A DNA stretch of 64,000 nucleotides from Hyperoodon ampullatus. Its lineage: Eukaryota; Chordata; Mammalia; Artiodactyla; Ziphiidae. Where the stretch lies: the NCBI GenBank assembly GCA_949752795.1, contig OX457068.1:56076516-56140515 (forward strand). The letters run 5' to 3'. Both the position numbers and the translations under genes were made by a program. The notes beneath the pieces were generated by a model that was not told where the DNA came from, did no database searches, and was given only the letters and a program-made list of their open reading frames with translations. Below are positions 11,780 through 22,532 of this stretch, piece after piece. Every line of letters begins with the position of its first letter. Positions within the stretch are counted from its first letter, which is position 1.

Positions 11780-14334
11780 AAAACGTAACGGTGCATCCTA
11801 AATCAAAACACGCGACCAGGCATAATCAGATAAAGACATAACTGAGCATAACCAAATATATGGGGAGGGTCACATAATGAAGGAAAATCACAAAATGCAG
11901 CAAAACTCACAGAAACAGTGAAGAAAACAGGCAAGATATTAGACTAAATATTAGCTATATATATCTTCTGAGAAACACAAGAGGGTATCATGATAATTTT
12001 TTTTTTTAAGATTCAACTTGAAAACTTGGAAACTGAAAATTTAATTCTTGAAAAACGTGAATAGAAAAGTTGAATAGTGGACTATTCAAATGCTAAATGA
12101 TAATTGTGTCTTTTGGCAGCAAGGTGGAATTGAGGATTTCCCCCAACTCTCATGGAGTATAAAAGTAGAAAGATAGTAAAGCACATGGGCAGATATTTGG
12201 ACAGATGTAAATAAAGTTTGAGAAAGAGATCATAGGAAAATGAAGGAGAAAAGTGGTAAATACAAAATTTCAAATTTTTCCATGACTGAAAAATATATGA
12301 CTTTCTAGATTGAAAGAGTTCACATTTATTGTGACTTTAAAAAAAAAAAAAAAAGACTGTGCATAGGAATATCATGGTGAATTTTGAAATTCCAAATATC
12401 TTTATCCAAAGTTAGAGAGAACCCCCTAAGAGTGTTTTAAGTTTAAAAAAAAGAGTATAAAAGGAATTTGAAATAAAGCAACCTACCTTGTCCTCAAATT
12501 CTCATAAGTAATTCTGAGTGCAAGAAGTGCACTTCCTCAGGATTCTTAGAAAAAAATATGTTGAACACTATTATTATTTTTTTAGAGAAAAATAAAGATA
12601 TTTTCAGATTTTGTAGGACATGGATATTTTACCATCCATAACTCAAATCTGAAAAAAATTACTAAAGCTTACATACCAGCAAGTAAAATAAGTGAGTCCT
12701 AGTGAAGGAAATGAAGTTTAAGAAACGGCAGTGAGCAAAGAAATCGACACAATGTATTGCTAAGTCTAAATGAGCATGGATTACAAAATATCAACCTAAA
12801 TCTAAAGTCACATATGGTATTGATGTTAGATAACATCACAAAACATGCAGCAGAAACTGACTTACTGTGGAGCCATTATTCAAAATTTTATGTTTGCTTT
12901 TTTTCTTTATTCATGAGCTTAAATATGGTCTCATTCCTCCTGGGATGATAGAGAGATCCTTACTTCTCTGAAATCCTGTTGTAGGTATCATCCCATTTTA
13001 TTTTTAAGATGTTTCATTTACTCCTCTTTATCTAGTACAACATAAATTATAAATCCCTTCAAGGAAGAGAGTTTATCAATTTATTTAAATTAATAGTTGT
13101 TAATGATCATTATTTTGAAGGTGTTAGTTAGACAAAAATATATATATAGTATAGTTTTCTGTACTGGCTGGTGCAGGAGATACCATGGAATCAGTTAGGT
13201 AATAGAGACGATTATACTAAACCAAGGATAAATCATACAAGCAAATCATTTTTTTACAATATAATTTGTATGGTGCTGAGGAAAAGAGAGCCCTTACAAT
13301 ACAAAAAGCACAGATGCCTATCACTGTTAGCTGGTAGAATTGTCTTTAACAGAGACTCATACACAAAAACCTAGATCTTATGATAAATTTCAGCTCTACC
13401 AGAAAAAGGCTCTGGGCCCTCAACTGACAAAGGAGCACACTGAAAATATCTGACACAAAACAAATTCACATCCTTCAGTGAAGATGATGAAAAGAAAAAG
13501 CACAAGATCCAGAGAAAGACATTAAAAGACAAAGAGGAAAAAAGAATACTACTAAAAAAGTGTTGCCAAGATGTAGATAAAAACATAAACCAAAAATTTA
13601 CCATTGTTGAAGAAAGATACTATGTCTAACTCTGCTTTGAAGCAGATAATAATAATCACAATAACAACAATAATGATAATACATTAAAAACATGAGAGTG
13701 GGGCAAAAGTGGACATGGATATTATGAGTTGAAACAGGTCAGAAAAAAAATAGAATAAAAAATAACATCATCACAGAAATGTAGGGGCAATAAAGGGAAC
13801 ACAACTAAAATATAAGGACCATAAGACATAGGAATGAAAATATAAGAAAAATGAAATAGAAATAAAGTATATACAAAAAAAGACAGGAAATAGAGATTCA
13901 ACCTACATATAAACAGAGTTTTTAAAGGAAAAAAAATTATAAAAACCAAATATTGAAATATTAACTCAAAAAATTCATACAATTAAAAATTATTATTTAT
14001 ACATATTAAAAGATACAACCTGTGGCAGGGTATAATAAGAATGAGCAACTGAAGCACATCATAGTAAAGGCACTGATGTTCAACCATAAAAAAATAACCC
14101 TTAGGGTATCATGAGATACAAGTGATTCATATACACAAGGGGAGAAAAAAAAGCAAGCAAGGCTGGCCACAACTTCTCCATAGCAACTGTCAACACAAGA
14201 GGAGCTCTCCAGGCAAGACCTACAAATTTCTTAAAGATAGAAAGTGACCTAAAGATTCTATACCTGGAGAAAATGTCAACTGATAACATTAGGAAACAAA
14301 TGGTTTTAACAAACAAGAACTCAGGAAAGATTTT
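11780..14334 (+). mobile_element. Ancient L1 / HAL1-like remnant Z, left part
   Basis: The region is A-rich on the plus strand, with stop-riddled stretches that follow old L1 ORF1 and inter-ORF order: 'gaaaatgaaggagaaaagtgg', 'cataggaatatcatggtgaa', 'ataaagatattttcagatttt', and near the end 'aagattctatacctggagaaaatg'. No reading frame survives. Borders are soft. The copy seems to continue at 43291 beyond L1 A, which would make A an insertion into it; that is inference from matching orientation, composition and L1 coordinate order. Confidence 0.5.
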
Positions 14335-14787
14335 CTCTCTATTTTTATTGAGGTATAGTTGATTATTTACAATATATGTGAGTTGCAAGCATACAATATA
14401 TTCATTCAAAATTTTTATAGATTATACTCCATTATAGTTGTTTTAAAACATTGGCTATACCCCCCCATGCTGCACAATATATCTTTATAACATGTATTTC
14501 ATACATAGTAGTGTGTACCTCTTAATACCCTTCCCCTATCTTTCCCCCTCCCTCCATCCCTATCCTACCAGAACCCACTAGTTTGAGCTCTATATTTGGA
14601 GTCAGTTTCTTTTATATTATATTCAATGGTTGGTTCTGTTTTTTAGATTCCACATATAAGCGAAAACATACAGTATTTGTCTTTCTTTGTCTGAATTATT
14701 TTACTAAGCATAATACCTTCCAAGTCCATCCATGTTATTGCAAATGGCAAAATTTCATTCTTCTTTTGGCTGAGTAGTATTCTGTTT

Positions 14788-14791
<4 letters not shown>

Positions 14792-14828
<37 letters not shown>
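14792..14828. repeat. (GT)n microsatellite
   Basis: This is an uninterrupted GT run of about 18 units in the 3' region of L1 A. Confidence 0.95.
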
Positions 14829-14833
<5 letters not shown>

Positions 14834-15665
14834 CCTATCTTCTTTATCTGAGGGACACAAATATCTTCCATATATAGGTTATCATAAATAACACTGCTAT
14901 GAACACTGGTGTTCACATACCTTTTCAAATTAGTGTTTTTGTTTTATTCAAAAATATATTGTACCTAGGGGTGGAATTGCTGGATTTAATAGTGGTTCTA
15001 TTTTTAGTTTTTAAGGAAACTCCACACTCTTCTCAAGTGGCTGCAGGAATTTGCATTCCCACCAACACTGTACAAGTTTACTTTTCTCCACATCCTTGTG
15101 AACATTTGTTATTTGTGGGCTTTTCGATGCTAACCAGTCTGGCATGTGTGAGGTGATATTTCATTGTGGTTTTGATTTGCATTTCTCTGATGATTAGTGA
15201 TGTTAAGCATATTTTCATGTGTCTATTGGCCATCTGTTTGTATTCTTTGGAAAACTGTCTATTTAGACCTTCTGTCCATTTTTCAATCAGGTTTTTTGGG
15301 GTTTTTTGAACTGTGAGAGCTATTTTGGATATTAACCACTTATCGGTCATATCATTTGCAAATATTTTCATCCATTCAGTACAATGTTTTTGTTCTTTTT
15401 GTTGATGATTCCCTTTGCTGTGCAAAAACTTTTAAGTTTAATTAGGTCACATTTGTTTAATTTTGCTTTTGTTTACTTTGCCTCAGGAGACTGATTTAAA
15501 AAATATTACTACAATTTATGTCAAAGTGTTCTGCCAATATTTTCTTCTAGGAGTTTTATGGTTTCTGGTATTACATTTAGATCTTTAAAGTTTTTTAGTT
15601 TGTTTCTGCATATGGTGTGATAAAATGTTCTACTTTCATTCTTTTACATGTAGCTGTCCAGTTTT

Positions 15666-15681
15666 CCCAGCACCATTTATT
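15666..15681. repeat. Target-site duplication, left copy, of CHR SINE
   Basis: 'cccagcaccatttatt' here is repeated exactly at 15914-15929. The pair brackets the SINE and shows L1-type integration into L1 A. Confidence 0.95.
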
Positions 15682-15913
15682 TTTTTATTTTTTTTTATTT
15701 TTTTTATTTTTTTTTTTTTTTGCGGTACGCGGGCCTCTCACTGCCATGGCCTCTCCCGCTGCGGAGCACAGGCTCCGGACGCGCAGGCTCAGCGGCCATG
15801 GCCCACGGGCCCAGCCGCTCCGCGGCATATGGGATCCTCCCAGACCGGGGCACGAACCCGCATCCCCTGCATCAGCAGGCGGACTCTCAACCACTGCGCC
15901 ACCAGGGAGGCCC
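15682..15913 (-). mobile_element. CHR-type SINE, full length, inserted in L1 A
   Basis: The A-rich tail appears as a T-rich stretch at 15682-15721. The CHR body follows in reverse complement and ends with 'caccagggaggcc', the complement of the SINE head. Its many intact CpGs (for example around 15770-15830) and perfect 16-bp duplication suggest a fairly young insertion. Such SINEs have no coding capacity and use L1 machinery in trans. Confidence 0.95.
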
Positions 15914-15929
15914 CCCAGCACCATTTATT
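15914..15929. repeat. Target-site duplication, right copy, of CHR SINE
   Basis: This is an exact 16-bp copy of 15666-15681. Confidence 0.95.
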
Positions 15930-15955
15930 GAAGAGATTGTCTTTTCTCCATTATA

Positions 15956-16035
15956 TTGTGTTGGCCAAAAGGTTTGTTTGGGCTTTTCCATAAGATGATA
16001 TGGAAAAACGCAAACGAACCTTTTGGCCCACACAA
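15956..16035. mobile_element. Mariner-type MITE, 80 bp, near-perfect palindrome
   Basis: The two arms beginning 'ttgtgttggccaaaagg' are inverted copies (23 of the first 25 bases match) that meet around a short centre near 'taagatgata'. The unit is flanked by TA on both sides (15954-15955 and 16036-16037), the hallmark of Tc1/mariner insertion. The arms resemble the artiodactyl/cetacean mariner ends 'gttggccaaaaagttcg'. There is no transposase, so it moved in trans. It sits inside L1 A between two SINEs. Confidence 0.85.
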
Positions 16036-16255
16036 TATATTCTTGCCTACTTTGTCTTAGATTAATTGATAATAATTGTGTGGGTTTATTTCTGGGATCT
16101 CTATTATTTTCCATTGATCTCTGTGTCTGTTTTTGCAACAGTGCTAAAATTGTTTGATTGCTGTAGCTTTGTAATATAATCTGAAGTCAGGGAACATGAT
16201 ACGTCCAGCTCTGTTCTTCTTTTTCAAGAGTATTTTGACCATTTGGGGTCTTTTT

Positions 16256-16457
16256 TTTTTTTTCTGTGGTACACGGGCCTCTCACTGCTGTGGCCTCTCC
16301 CATTGTGGAGCACAGGCTCTGGACGTGCAGGCTCAGCGGCCATGGCTCATGGGCCCAGCCACTCTGCGGCATGTAGGATCCTCCCGGACCAAGGCACGAA
16401 CCTGTGTCCCCTGCATCAGCAGGCGGACTCTCAACCACTGCACCACCAGGGAAGCCC
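16256..16457 (-). mobile_element. CHR-type SINE inserted in L1 A
   Basis: A T run at about 16251-16263 is followed by the CHR body in reverse complement, ending 'caccagggaagccc'. The flanks 'ggggtctttttt' (left) and 'tggtgtctttttt' (right) form an imperfect target-site duplication. CpGs are more decayed than in the 15682 copy, suggesting an older insertion. Confidence 0.9.
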
Positions 16458-18636
16458 TGGTGTCTTTTTTTGTTTCCATACACATTTTAAAACTTTTGTT
16501 CTTGTTCTGTGGCAAATACCAATGGTATTTTGATAGGAATTGCATTGAATCTCTAGACTGCCTTGAATAGTATGGTCATTTTAACAATAATAATTTTTCC
16601 AATCCATGAATACAGTGTATCTTACCATCTATTTGTGTCATCTTCAATTATTTTCATCACTATCTTATAGTTTTTTTGAGTACAGATATTTTACCTCCTT
16701 AGATAGGTTTATTCCTAGGTATTTTATTCCTTTTTGATGCAACTGTAAGTGGGATTGCTTTTTAAATTTCTATTTCTGATACTTTGTTGTTAGTGTTAGT
16801 GTACTGAAATGCAACAGATTTCTGTATATTAATTTTGTATACTATAACATTACTAAACTCACTGATGGGCTCTAATCGGTTTTTGGTGGTGTCTTTAAGA
16901 TTTTCTATGTATAGTATCAAATCATCAAATAATGACAGTTTTACTTCCTTTACAATTTGGATTCTTCTTATTTATTTTTCTTTTCTGATTGTTGTGGCTA
17001 GAGACTTCCAATAATATGTTGAATAAAAGTGGTGAGAGTAGCCATCCTTGTCTTGTTCTTGTGGAAATGCTTTCAAGCTTTTCATCACTGCATATGATGT
17101 TAACTGTGGGCTTATCATTTATGGCCTTTATTGTGTTGAGGTATGTTCTGTCTATACTTGCTTTTTTGAAAGATGTTTTTATAAATATATATTGATTTAT
17201 ATCAAAAGCTTTTTCTGTATCTATTGAGATCATATGGTGGTTTTATTCTTCAACATGTTAATGTGGTGTACCACATTGATTGATTTATGTTTATTGAAGC
17301 ATCCTTGCATCCATGCGATAAATCACACTTGACCATGCTATAAAATCCTTTTAATATATATCGTTGGATTCCATTTACTAATACTTTGTTAAGGAATTTT
17401 GCATCTATGTTCATCAGTGATATTGGCCTGTAATTTTCCTTTTTTGGGGATACATTTGTCTGGTTTTGGTATCAAAGTGTTCCTGGCCTCATAGAATGAA
17501 ATCAAATATTATTTCCTCTGCAACTTTTTGGAATAGTTTGAGAAAGATAGGTGTTAACTTTTCTCTAAATGATTGGTAGAATTCACCTGTGAAGTCATCT
17601 GGTCCTACACTTTGTTTGTTGGGATAATTTTTATCACTGGTTCATTATTGGTAATTAGTTTGTTTATAATTCTGTTTCTTCCTTCTTCAGTCTTAGGAGA
17701 TTGTACATTTGTAGAAATTTTTTTCATTGCCTCTAGGTTTTCCTTTTTATTGACATATAATTTTTCATAGTAATCTCTTATGATCCTTTGTATTTCTGTG
17801 GTGTCCCTTTTTTCATTTCTGGTTTTATTGATATAGGTTCTCTCTCTCTTTTTGTGTCCGACTAAAGGTTAATCAATTTTGTTACATTTTCAGAGAAGCA
17901 GCTCTTAATTTCAGTGACTTTTTTATTGTTTTTTAAAGTATCTATTTCATTTGTTTCTGCTTTGATCGTTAGGATTTCTTTCTACTAACTTCGGGTTTGT
18001 TTGTTGTTTTTTTGTAGATCGTTTATGTGTAATGTTAGGTTGTGTATTTGAGATGTTTCTCATTCCCTGTAGTAAGCTTCTTTTGCTATAATCTTCCCTC
18101 TTAGAATTGCTTTTCCTTCATCCAATAGATTTTAGATCATTGTATCTTTGTCTTCATTTGTCTTCAGGTATTTTTGATTTCATCTTTGATTTCTTCACTG
18201 ATCCATTGGTTATTTAGCAGCATACTGTTTATCCTCTGTGTGTTTGTTTTTTTCAGGTTTTTTTTTTTTTTTTACTTGAGTTGATTTCTATTCTTGTAGT
18301 GTTGTGGTTGGAAAAGATGGTTGATATGGCTTCAACTTTCTTCAATTTTTCAAGGTTTTTTGGTCTAGCATGTGATCTGTCTTGTAGAATGTTCCATGTG
18401 CAATTGAAAAGAATGTGTATTTTGCTACTTTTGTTGGAATATTCTACATATTTCTATTAAGTCCACTTGGTCTAATTGTTATTTATGATCAGTGTCTCCT
18501 TATTCATTTGCTGTCTGGATGATCTGGCCATCAAAATAATTGGGGTATTAAATTATCCTACTTTTATTCTGTTACTGTCGAATTCTTCATTTATGTCTGT
18601 TAACATGTACTTTAGGTATTTGGGTGTTCCTACGTT

Positions 18637-18638
<2 letters not shown>

Positions 18639-18705
<67 letters not shown>

Positions 18706-18723
18706 TATATATATATATATTAT
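18639..18723. repeat. (AT)n microsatellite at the L1 A / L1 B border
   Basis: About 40 AT units occur with one ACAC interruption. It lies exactly where the oligo-T (complement of the poly-A tail) of L1 B should be. It may derive from B's tail or from the AT-rich target in A, and it prevents clean reading of B's target-site duplication. Confidence 0.95.
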
Positions 18724-19044
18724 TAGTTTCTACTTTATAACAAAGTGAATCTGTCATACATATACATCTGTTCCCACATCCCTTCCCTCTTGCATCTCCC
18801 TCCCTCGCACTCTCCCTATCCCACCACTCCAGGGGGTCACAAAGCAATGAGCTGATGTCCCTGTGCTATGTGGCCGCTTCCCACTATCTATCTACCCTAT
18901 GTTTGGTACTGTATATATGTCCATGCCTCTCTTTCGCTTTGTCACAGCTTACCCTTCCCCCTCCCCATATCCTCAAGTCCATTCTCTAGTAGGTCTGTGT
19001 CTTTATTCCTGTTTTACCCCTAAGCTCTTCATGAATTTTTTTTT

Positions 19045-20129
19045 TTAAGTTCCATATATGTGTGTTAGCATACGGTATTTGTCTTTCTCTTTCTGACTCA
19101 TTTCACTCTGTATGACAGACTCTAGGTCTATCCACCTCATTACAAATAGCTCAGTCTCGTTTCTTTTTATGGCTGAGTAATATTCCATTGTATATATGTG
19201 CCACATCTTCTTTATCCATTCATCCGATGATGGACACTTAGGTTGTTTCCATCTCCTGGCTATTGTGAATAGAGCTGCAATGAACATTTTGGTACATGTC
19301 TCTTTTTGAATTATGGTTTTCTCAGGGTATATGCCTAGTAGTGGGATTGCTGGGGCATATAGTAGTTCTATTTTTAGTTTTTTAAGGAACCTCCATACTG
19401 TTCTCCATAGTGGCTTTACCAATTCACATTCCCACCAGAGTGCAAGAGTGTTCCCTTTTCTCCACACCCTCTCCAGCATTTATTGTTTCTAGATTTCTTG
19501 ATGATGGCCATTCTAACTGGTGTGAGATGATATCTCATTGCAGTATTGATTTGCATTTCTCTAATGATTAATGATGTTGAACATTCTTCCATGTGTTTGT
19601 TGGCAGTCTCTATATCTTCTTTGGAGAAATGCCTGTTTAAGTCTTCTGCCCATTTTTGGATTGGTTTGTTTGTTTTTTTGCTATTGAGCTGCATGAGCTG
19701 CTTATAAATTTTGGAGATTAATCCTTTGTCAGTTGCTTCATTTGCAAATATTTTCTCCCATTCTGAGGTTTGTCTTTTGGTCTTGTTTATGGTTTCCTTT
19801 GCTGTGCAAAAGCTTTGAAGTTTCATTAGGTCCCTTTTGTTTATCTTTGTTTTTATTTCCATTTCTCTAGGAGGTGGGTCCAAAAGGATCTTGCTGTGAT
19901 TTATATCATAGAGTGTTCTCTCTATGTTTTCCTCTGAGAGTTTGATAGTTTCTGGCCTTACATTTAGGTCTTTAATCCACTTTGAGCTTATTTTTGTGTG
20001 TGGTGTTAGGGAATGAGCTAATCTCATACTTTTACATGTCCCTGTCCAGTTTTCCCAGCACCACTTATTGGAAATGCTGTTCTTTCTTACTGTACATTCC
20101 TGCCTCCTTTATCAAAGATAAGTTGACCA
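19045..20129 (-). pseudogene. L1 B ORF2, C-terminal portion
   Basis: The 20027-19416 frame reads through the region before the Cys motif up to '[13 protein letters not shown]', then shifts. A 1-nt loss near 19430-19445 turns 'CWWKC' (as in D) into 'SGGN', removing the last Cys of the C-x3-C-x7-H-x4-C motif. The other frame (19479-19045) carries the tail ending 'HIYGT'. The same 1-nt loss is present in L1 C. The remaining part of this ORF2 is at 26693-29423. Confidence 0.85.
20114..20129. repeat. Target-site duplication, left copy, of L1 C
   Basis: 'aaagataagttgacca' matches 'aaagataatttcacca' at 26677-26692 at 14 of 16 positions. Without the insert, the flanks rejoin into the ORF2 sequence seen uninterrupted in L1 D near 50069. 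Confidence 0.9.
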
Positions 20130-21560
20130 CAGATACACCAGAAATACAGCTATACATGGAACAACTCCTACAGAACACCTACTGTATGCTGGCAGAAGAC
20201 CTCAGACCTCCCAAAAGGCAAGAAACTCCCCACGTGCCTGGGTAGGGCAAAGCGGAGAGATTCCTGTACAGAGGATCAGTGCCAACAAGCACTCACCAGC
20301 CCGAGAGGCTTGTCTGCTCCCCGCCGGGGTGGGCAGCGCTGGGAGATGAGGCTCGAGCTTCAGTCGGAGTGCAGGGAGAGGACTGGGGTTGGCGGCGTGA
20401 ACACAGGCGGAAGGGGCTAATGTGCCACAGCAAGCCAGGAGGGAGTCCGGGAAAAAGTTTGGACCTGCTGAAGAGGCAAGAGACTTTTTCTTCCCTCTTT
20501 GTTTCCTGGTGCACAAGGAGAGGGGATTAAGAGTGCTGCTTGGAGGAGCTCCAGAGAGGGGCATGAGCCGTGGCTGAAAGCGCGGACCACAGAGATGGGC
20601 GTTGGACGCTGGGGCTGCTGCTGCCGTCACCACAAGGCCTGTGTGCGAGTTCAGGTCACTGTCCACAATCCCCTTACAGAGAGCCTATGCAGCCCATCAC
20701 TGCCGGGGTACCGGAATCCAGGGACGGCTTCCCTGGGAGAATGCACAGCGCACCACAGACTGGTGCAACATTATGCCGGCCTCTGCCACTGCAGGCTCCA
20801 ACAACACTCCGTGCCCCTCCCTACCCCCTGGCCTGAGTGAGTCAGAGTCCCTGAAGCGGCTGCTCCTTTCACCCTGTCCTGTCTGAGTGAAGAACAGATG
20901 CCCTCTCGCAACCCACATGGAGAGGTGGAGCCAAATCTGAAGCTGAGACCCGGGAGCTGTGAGAACAAAGAAGTAAAAGGGAAATCTCTCCCAGCAGCCT
21001 CAGAAGCAGCGGATTAAAGCTCCACAATAAACTTGATGTACCTTGCAACTGTGGAATACATGAATAGACAACAAATCATCCCAAATTGAAGAGCAAGGAG
21101 TCAGTGCTGTGCCTCTGAGGTGGGAGAGAAAACTTCAGGACACTGATCCACAAGAGACCTCCCAGCTCCACATAATATCAAATGGCGAAAATCTTCCAAA
21201 GATCTCCATCTCAAAACCAGCACCGAGCTTCATTCAACGACCAGCAAGCTACAGTGCTGGACACCCTATGCCAAACAACTAGCAAGCCAGGAACACAATG
21301 CCACCCATTAGCAGAGAGGCTGACTAAAATCATAAAAAGTCCACAGACACCCCAAAATACACCACCAGACGTGGACCTGTCCAACAGAAAGACAAGATCC
21401 AGCCTCATCCACCAAAACACAGGCACTAGTCCCCTCCAACAGGAAGCCTACACAACCCACTGAACCAAACTTAGCCACTGGGGACAGACACCGAAAACAA
21501 TGGGAAATAGGAACCTGCAGCCTGCAAAAAGGAGACCACAAACACAGAAAGATAAGCAAA
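20130..21560 (+). promoter_or_regulatory. L1 C 5' UTR with internal deletion
   Basis: This is the region that carries the internal Pol II promoter in mammalian L1. CpG-containing sequence at 20320-20600 corresponds to 32100-32330 of L1 B. At about 21090-21101 the text jumps from 'caaattgaag' to 'agcaaggagtcagtg'. In B the equivalent points are some 640 bases apart and include the purine tract and 75-bp tandem repeats, all absent here. Promoter activity is inferred from L1 biology. Confidence 0.75.
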
Positions 21561-22510
21561 ATGAGAAGACAGAAAAACACACAGCAGGTGAAGGAGCAAG
21601 ATAAAAACCCACCAGACCTAACAAATGAAGAGGAAATAGGCAGTCTACCTGAAAAAGAATTCAGAATAATGATAGTAAAGATGATCCAAGATTCTATTTC
21701 CAAGATCCAAAATCTTGGAAATAGAATAGACAAAATGCAAGAGACAGTTAACAAGGACCTAGAAGAACTCAGATGAATCAAGCATCGATTAAAAACACAA
21801 AAAATGAAATGAAAAATACTGTAGATGGGATGAATAGCAGAATAACTGAGGCAAAAGAATCTATAAGTGAGGTGGAAGATAAAATAGTGGAAATAACTTA
21901 TGCAGAGCAAAATAAAGAAAAAAGAATGAAAAGAACCGAGGACAGTTTCAGATACCTCTGGGACAATATTAAATGCACCAACATTCGAATTATAGGGGTT
22001 CCAGAAGAAGAAGAGAAAAAGAAAGGGACTGAGAAAATATTTGAAGAGATTATAGTTGAAAACTTCCCTAATATAGGAAAGGAAATAGTTAAGCAAGCCC
22101 AGGAGGCACAGAGAATCCCATACAGAATAAATCCAAGGAGAAATATGCCAAGACACATATCAATCAAACTGTCAAAAATTAAACACAAAGAAATTATATT
22201 AAAAGCAGCAAGAGAAAAACAACAAATAACACACAAGGGAATCCCCATCAGGGTAACAGCTGCTGTCTCAGCAGAAACTCTACAAGCCAGAAGGGAGTGG
22301 CAGGACATAATTAAAGTGATGAAGGAGAAAAACCTGCAACCAAGACTACTCTAACCAGCAAGGGTCTCATTCAGACTTGATGGAGAAATTAAAAACTTTA
22401 CAGACAAGCAAAAGCTGACAGAGTTCAGCACCACCAAACCAGCTTTACAACAAATACTAAAGGAAATTCTCTTGGCAAAAAACACAACAGAAGGAAAATA
22501 CCTACAATAA
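21561..22510 (+). pseudogene. L1 C ORF1 (RNA-binding chaperone), broken
   Basis: L1 ORF1 encodes the trimeric nucleic-acid-binding protein of the L1 particle: a coiled coil, then an RRM-like domain and C-terminal domain. This copy starts MRRQKNTQQVKEQ. The coiled-coil segment is 'NRIDKMQETVNKDLEEL' and the RNA-binding part includes 'RIIGVPEEEEKKKGTEKI'. Lesions are a 1-nt loss at about 21770 (frameshift) and TAA at 22352-22354. The usual terminator TAG is TTG at 22472-22474, so the frame would run on to TAA at 22508-22510. Neither inactivating lesion occurs in L1 B, so both probably arose after insertion. Confidence 0.9.
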
Positions 22511-22532
22511 CGAACACAAAACAATTAAGGAA

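Larger units (their letters stand above)
14335..18638 (-). mobile_element. L1 A, segment 1: 3' UTR and most of ORF2
   Basis: On the minus strand this is the 3' part of an older L1. The 3' UTR lies at about 14335-14700 and decayed ORF2 follows to 18638. Surviving minus-strand blocks include an SPLLFNILLEV reverse-transcriptase stretch near 17030. Many stops and frameshifts place it well below D in preservation. It carries two CHR SINEs and a MITE, and its sequence resumes at 32659 after L1 B, in the same orientation and at the next ORF2 position. Confidence 0.85.
14700..18638 (-). pseudogene. L1 A ORF2 remnant (C-terminal and RT part)
   Basis: ORF2 of L1 encodes the endonuclease/reverse transcriptase for target-primed reverse transcription. 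Here only fragments are readable, such as 15425-15078 (C-terminal region, with a decayed 'KCSQGCGEK' Cys motif) and 17233-16925 (RT core with SPLLFNILLEV). The frame is broken by many indels, two SINEs and a MITE. The N-terminal part lies at 32660-33225. Confidence 0.8.
18724..20129 (-). mobile_element. L1 B, segment 1: 3' UTR and ORF2 C-terminus
   Basis: 'agtttctactttataacaaag' at the left is the complement of the cetacean L1 3' end also seen in D and E. Minus-strand ORF2 C-terminal sequence follows. It stops at 20129 in 'gataagttgacca' and resumes at 26693 on the far side of L1 C with the next ORF2 codons. Joined, B measures about 7.4 kb and is essentially full length. Confidence 0.9.

Noticed and set aside
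15617..15998. Open frames over the SINE at 15.68-15.91 kb (and at 16.2-16.5 and 32.9-33.1 kb)
   Set aside because: They are translations of CHR SINE sequence, which is non-coding; the same pattern appears at each SINE.
20202..20968. Several overlapping Pro/Ser/Gly-rich frames in 20.2-21.0 kb, 31.5-32.6 kb, 41.4-42.4 kb and 55.0-56.0 kb
   Set aside because: All four places are the GC-rich 5' UTR of an L1; frames differ among copies and are composition artefacts.
21308..22156. A 282-codon open frame on the minus strand opposite L1 C ORF1, with similar antisense frames opposite ORF1 in B (29792-30127), D (53194-53529, 53597-54031) and E (39931-40266)
   Set aside because: It recurs because ORF1 is conserved and A-rich (Lys/Glu codons), which makes the complement Phe/Leu/Ser-rich and poor in stops. 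It is a shadow of ORF1, lies in ORF1 and not at the position of primate ORF0, and shows no independent start or frame preservation.
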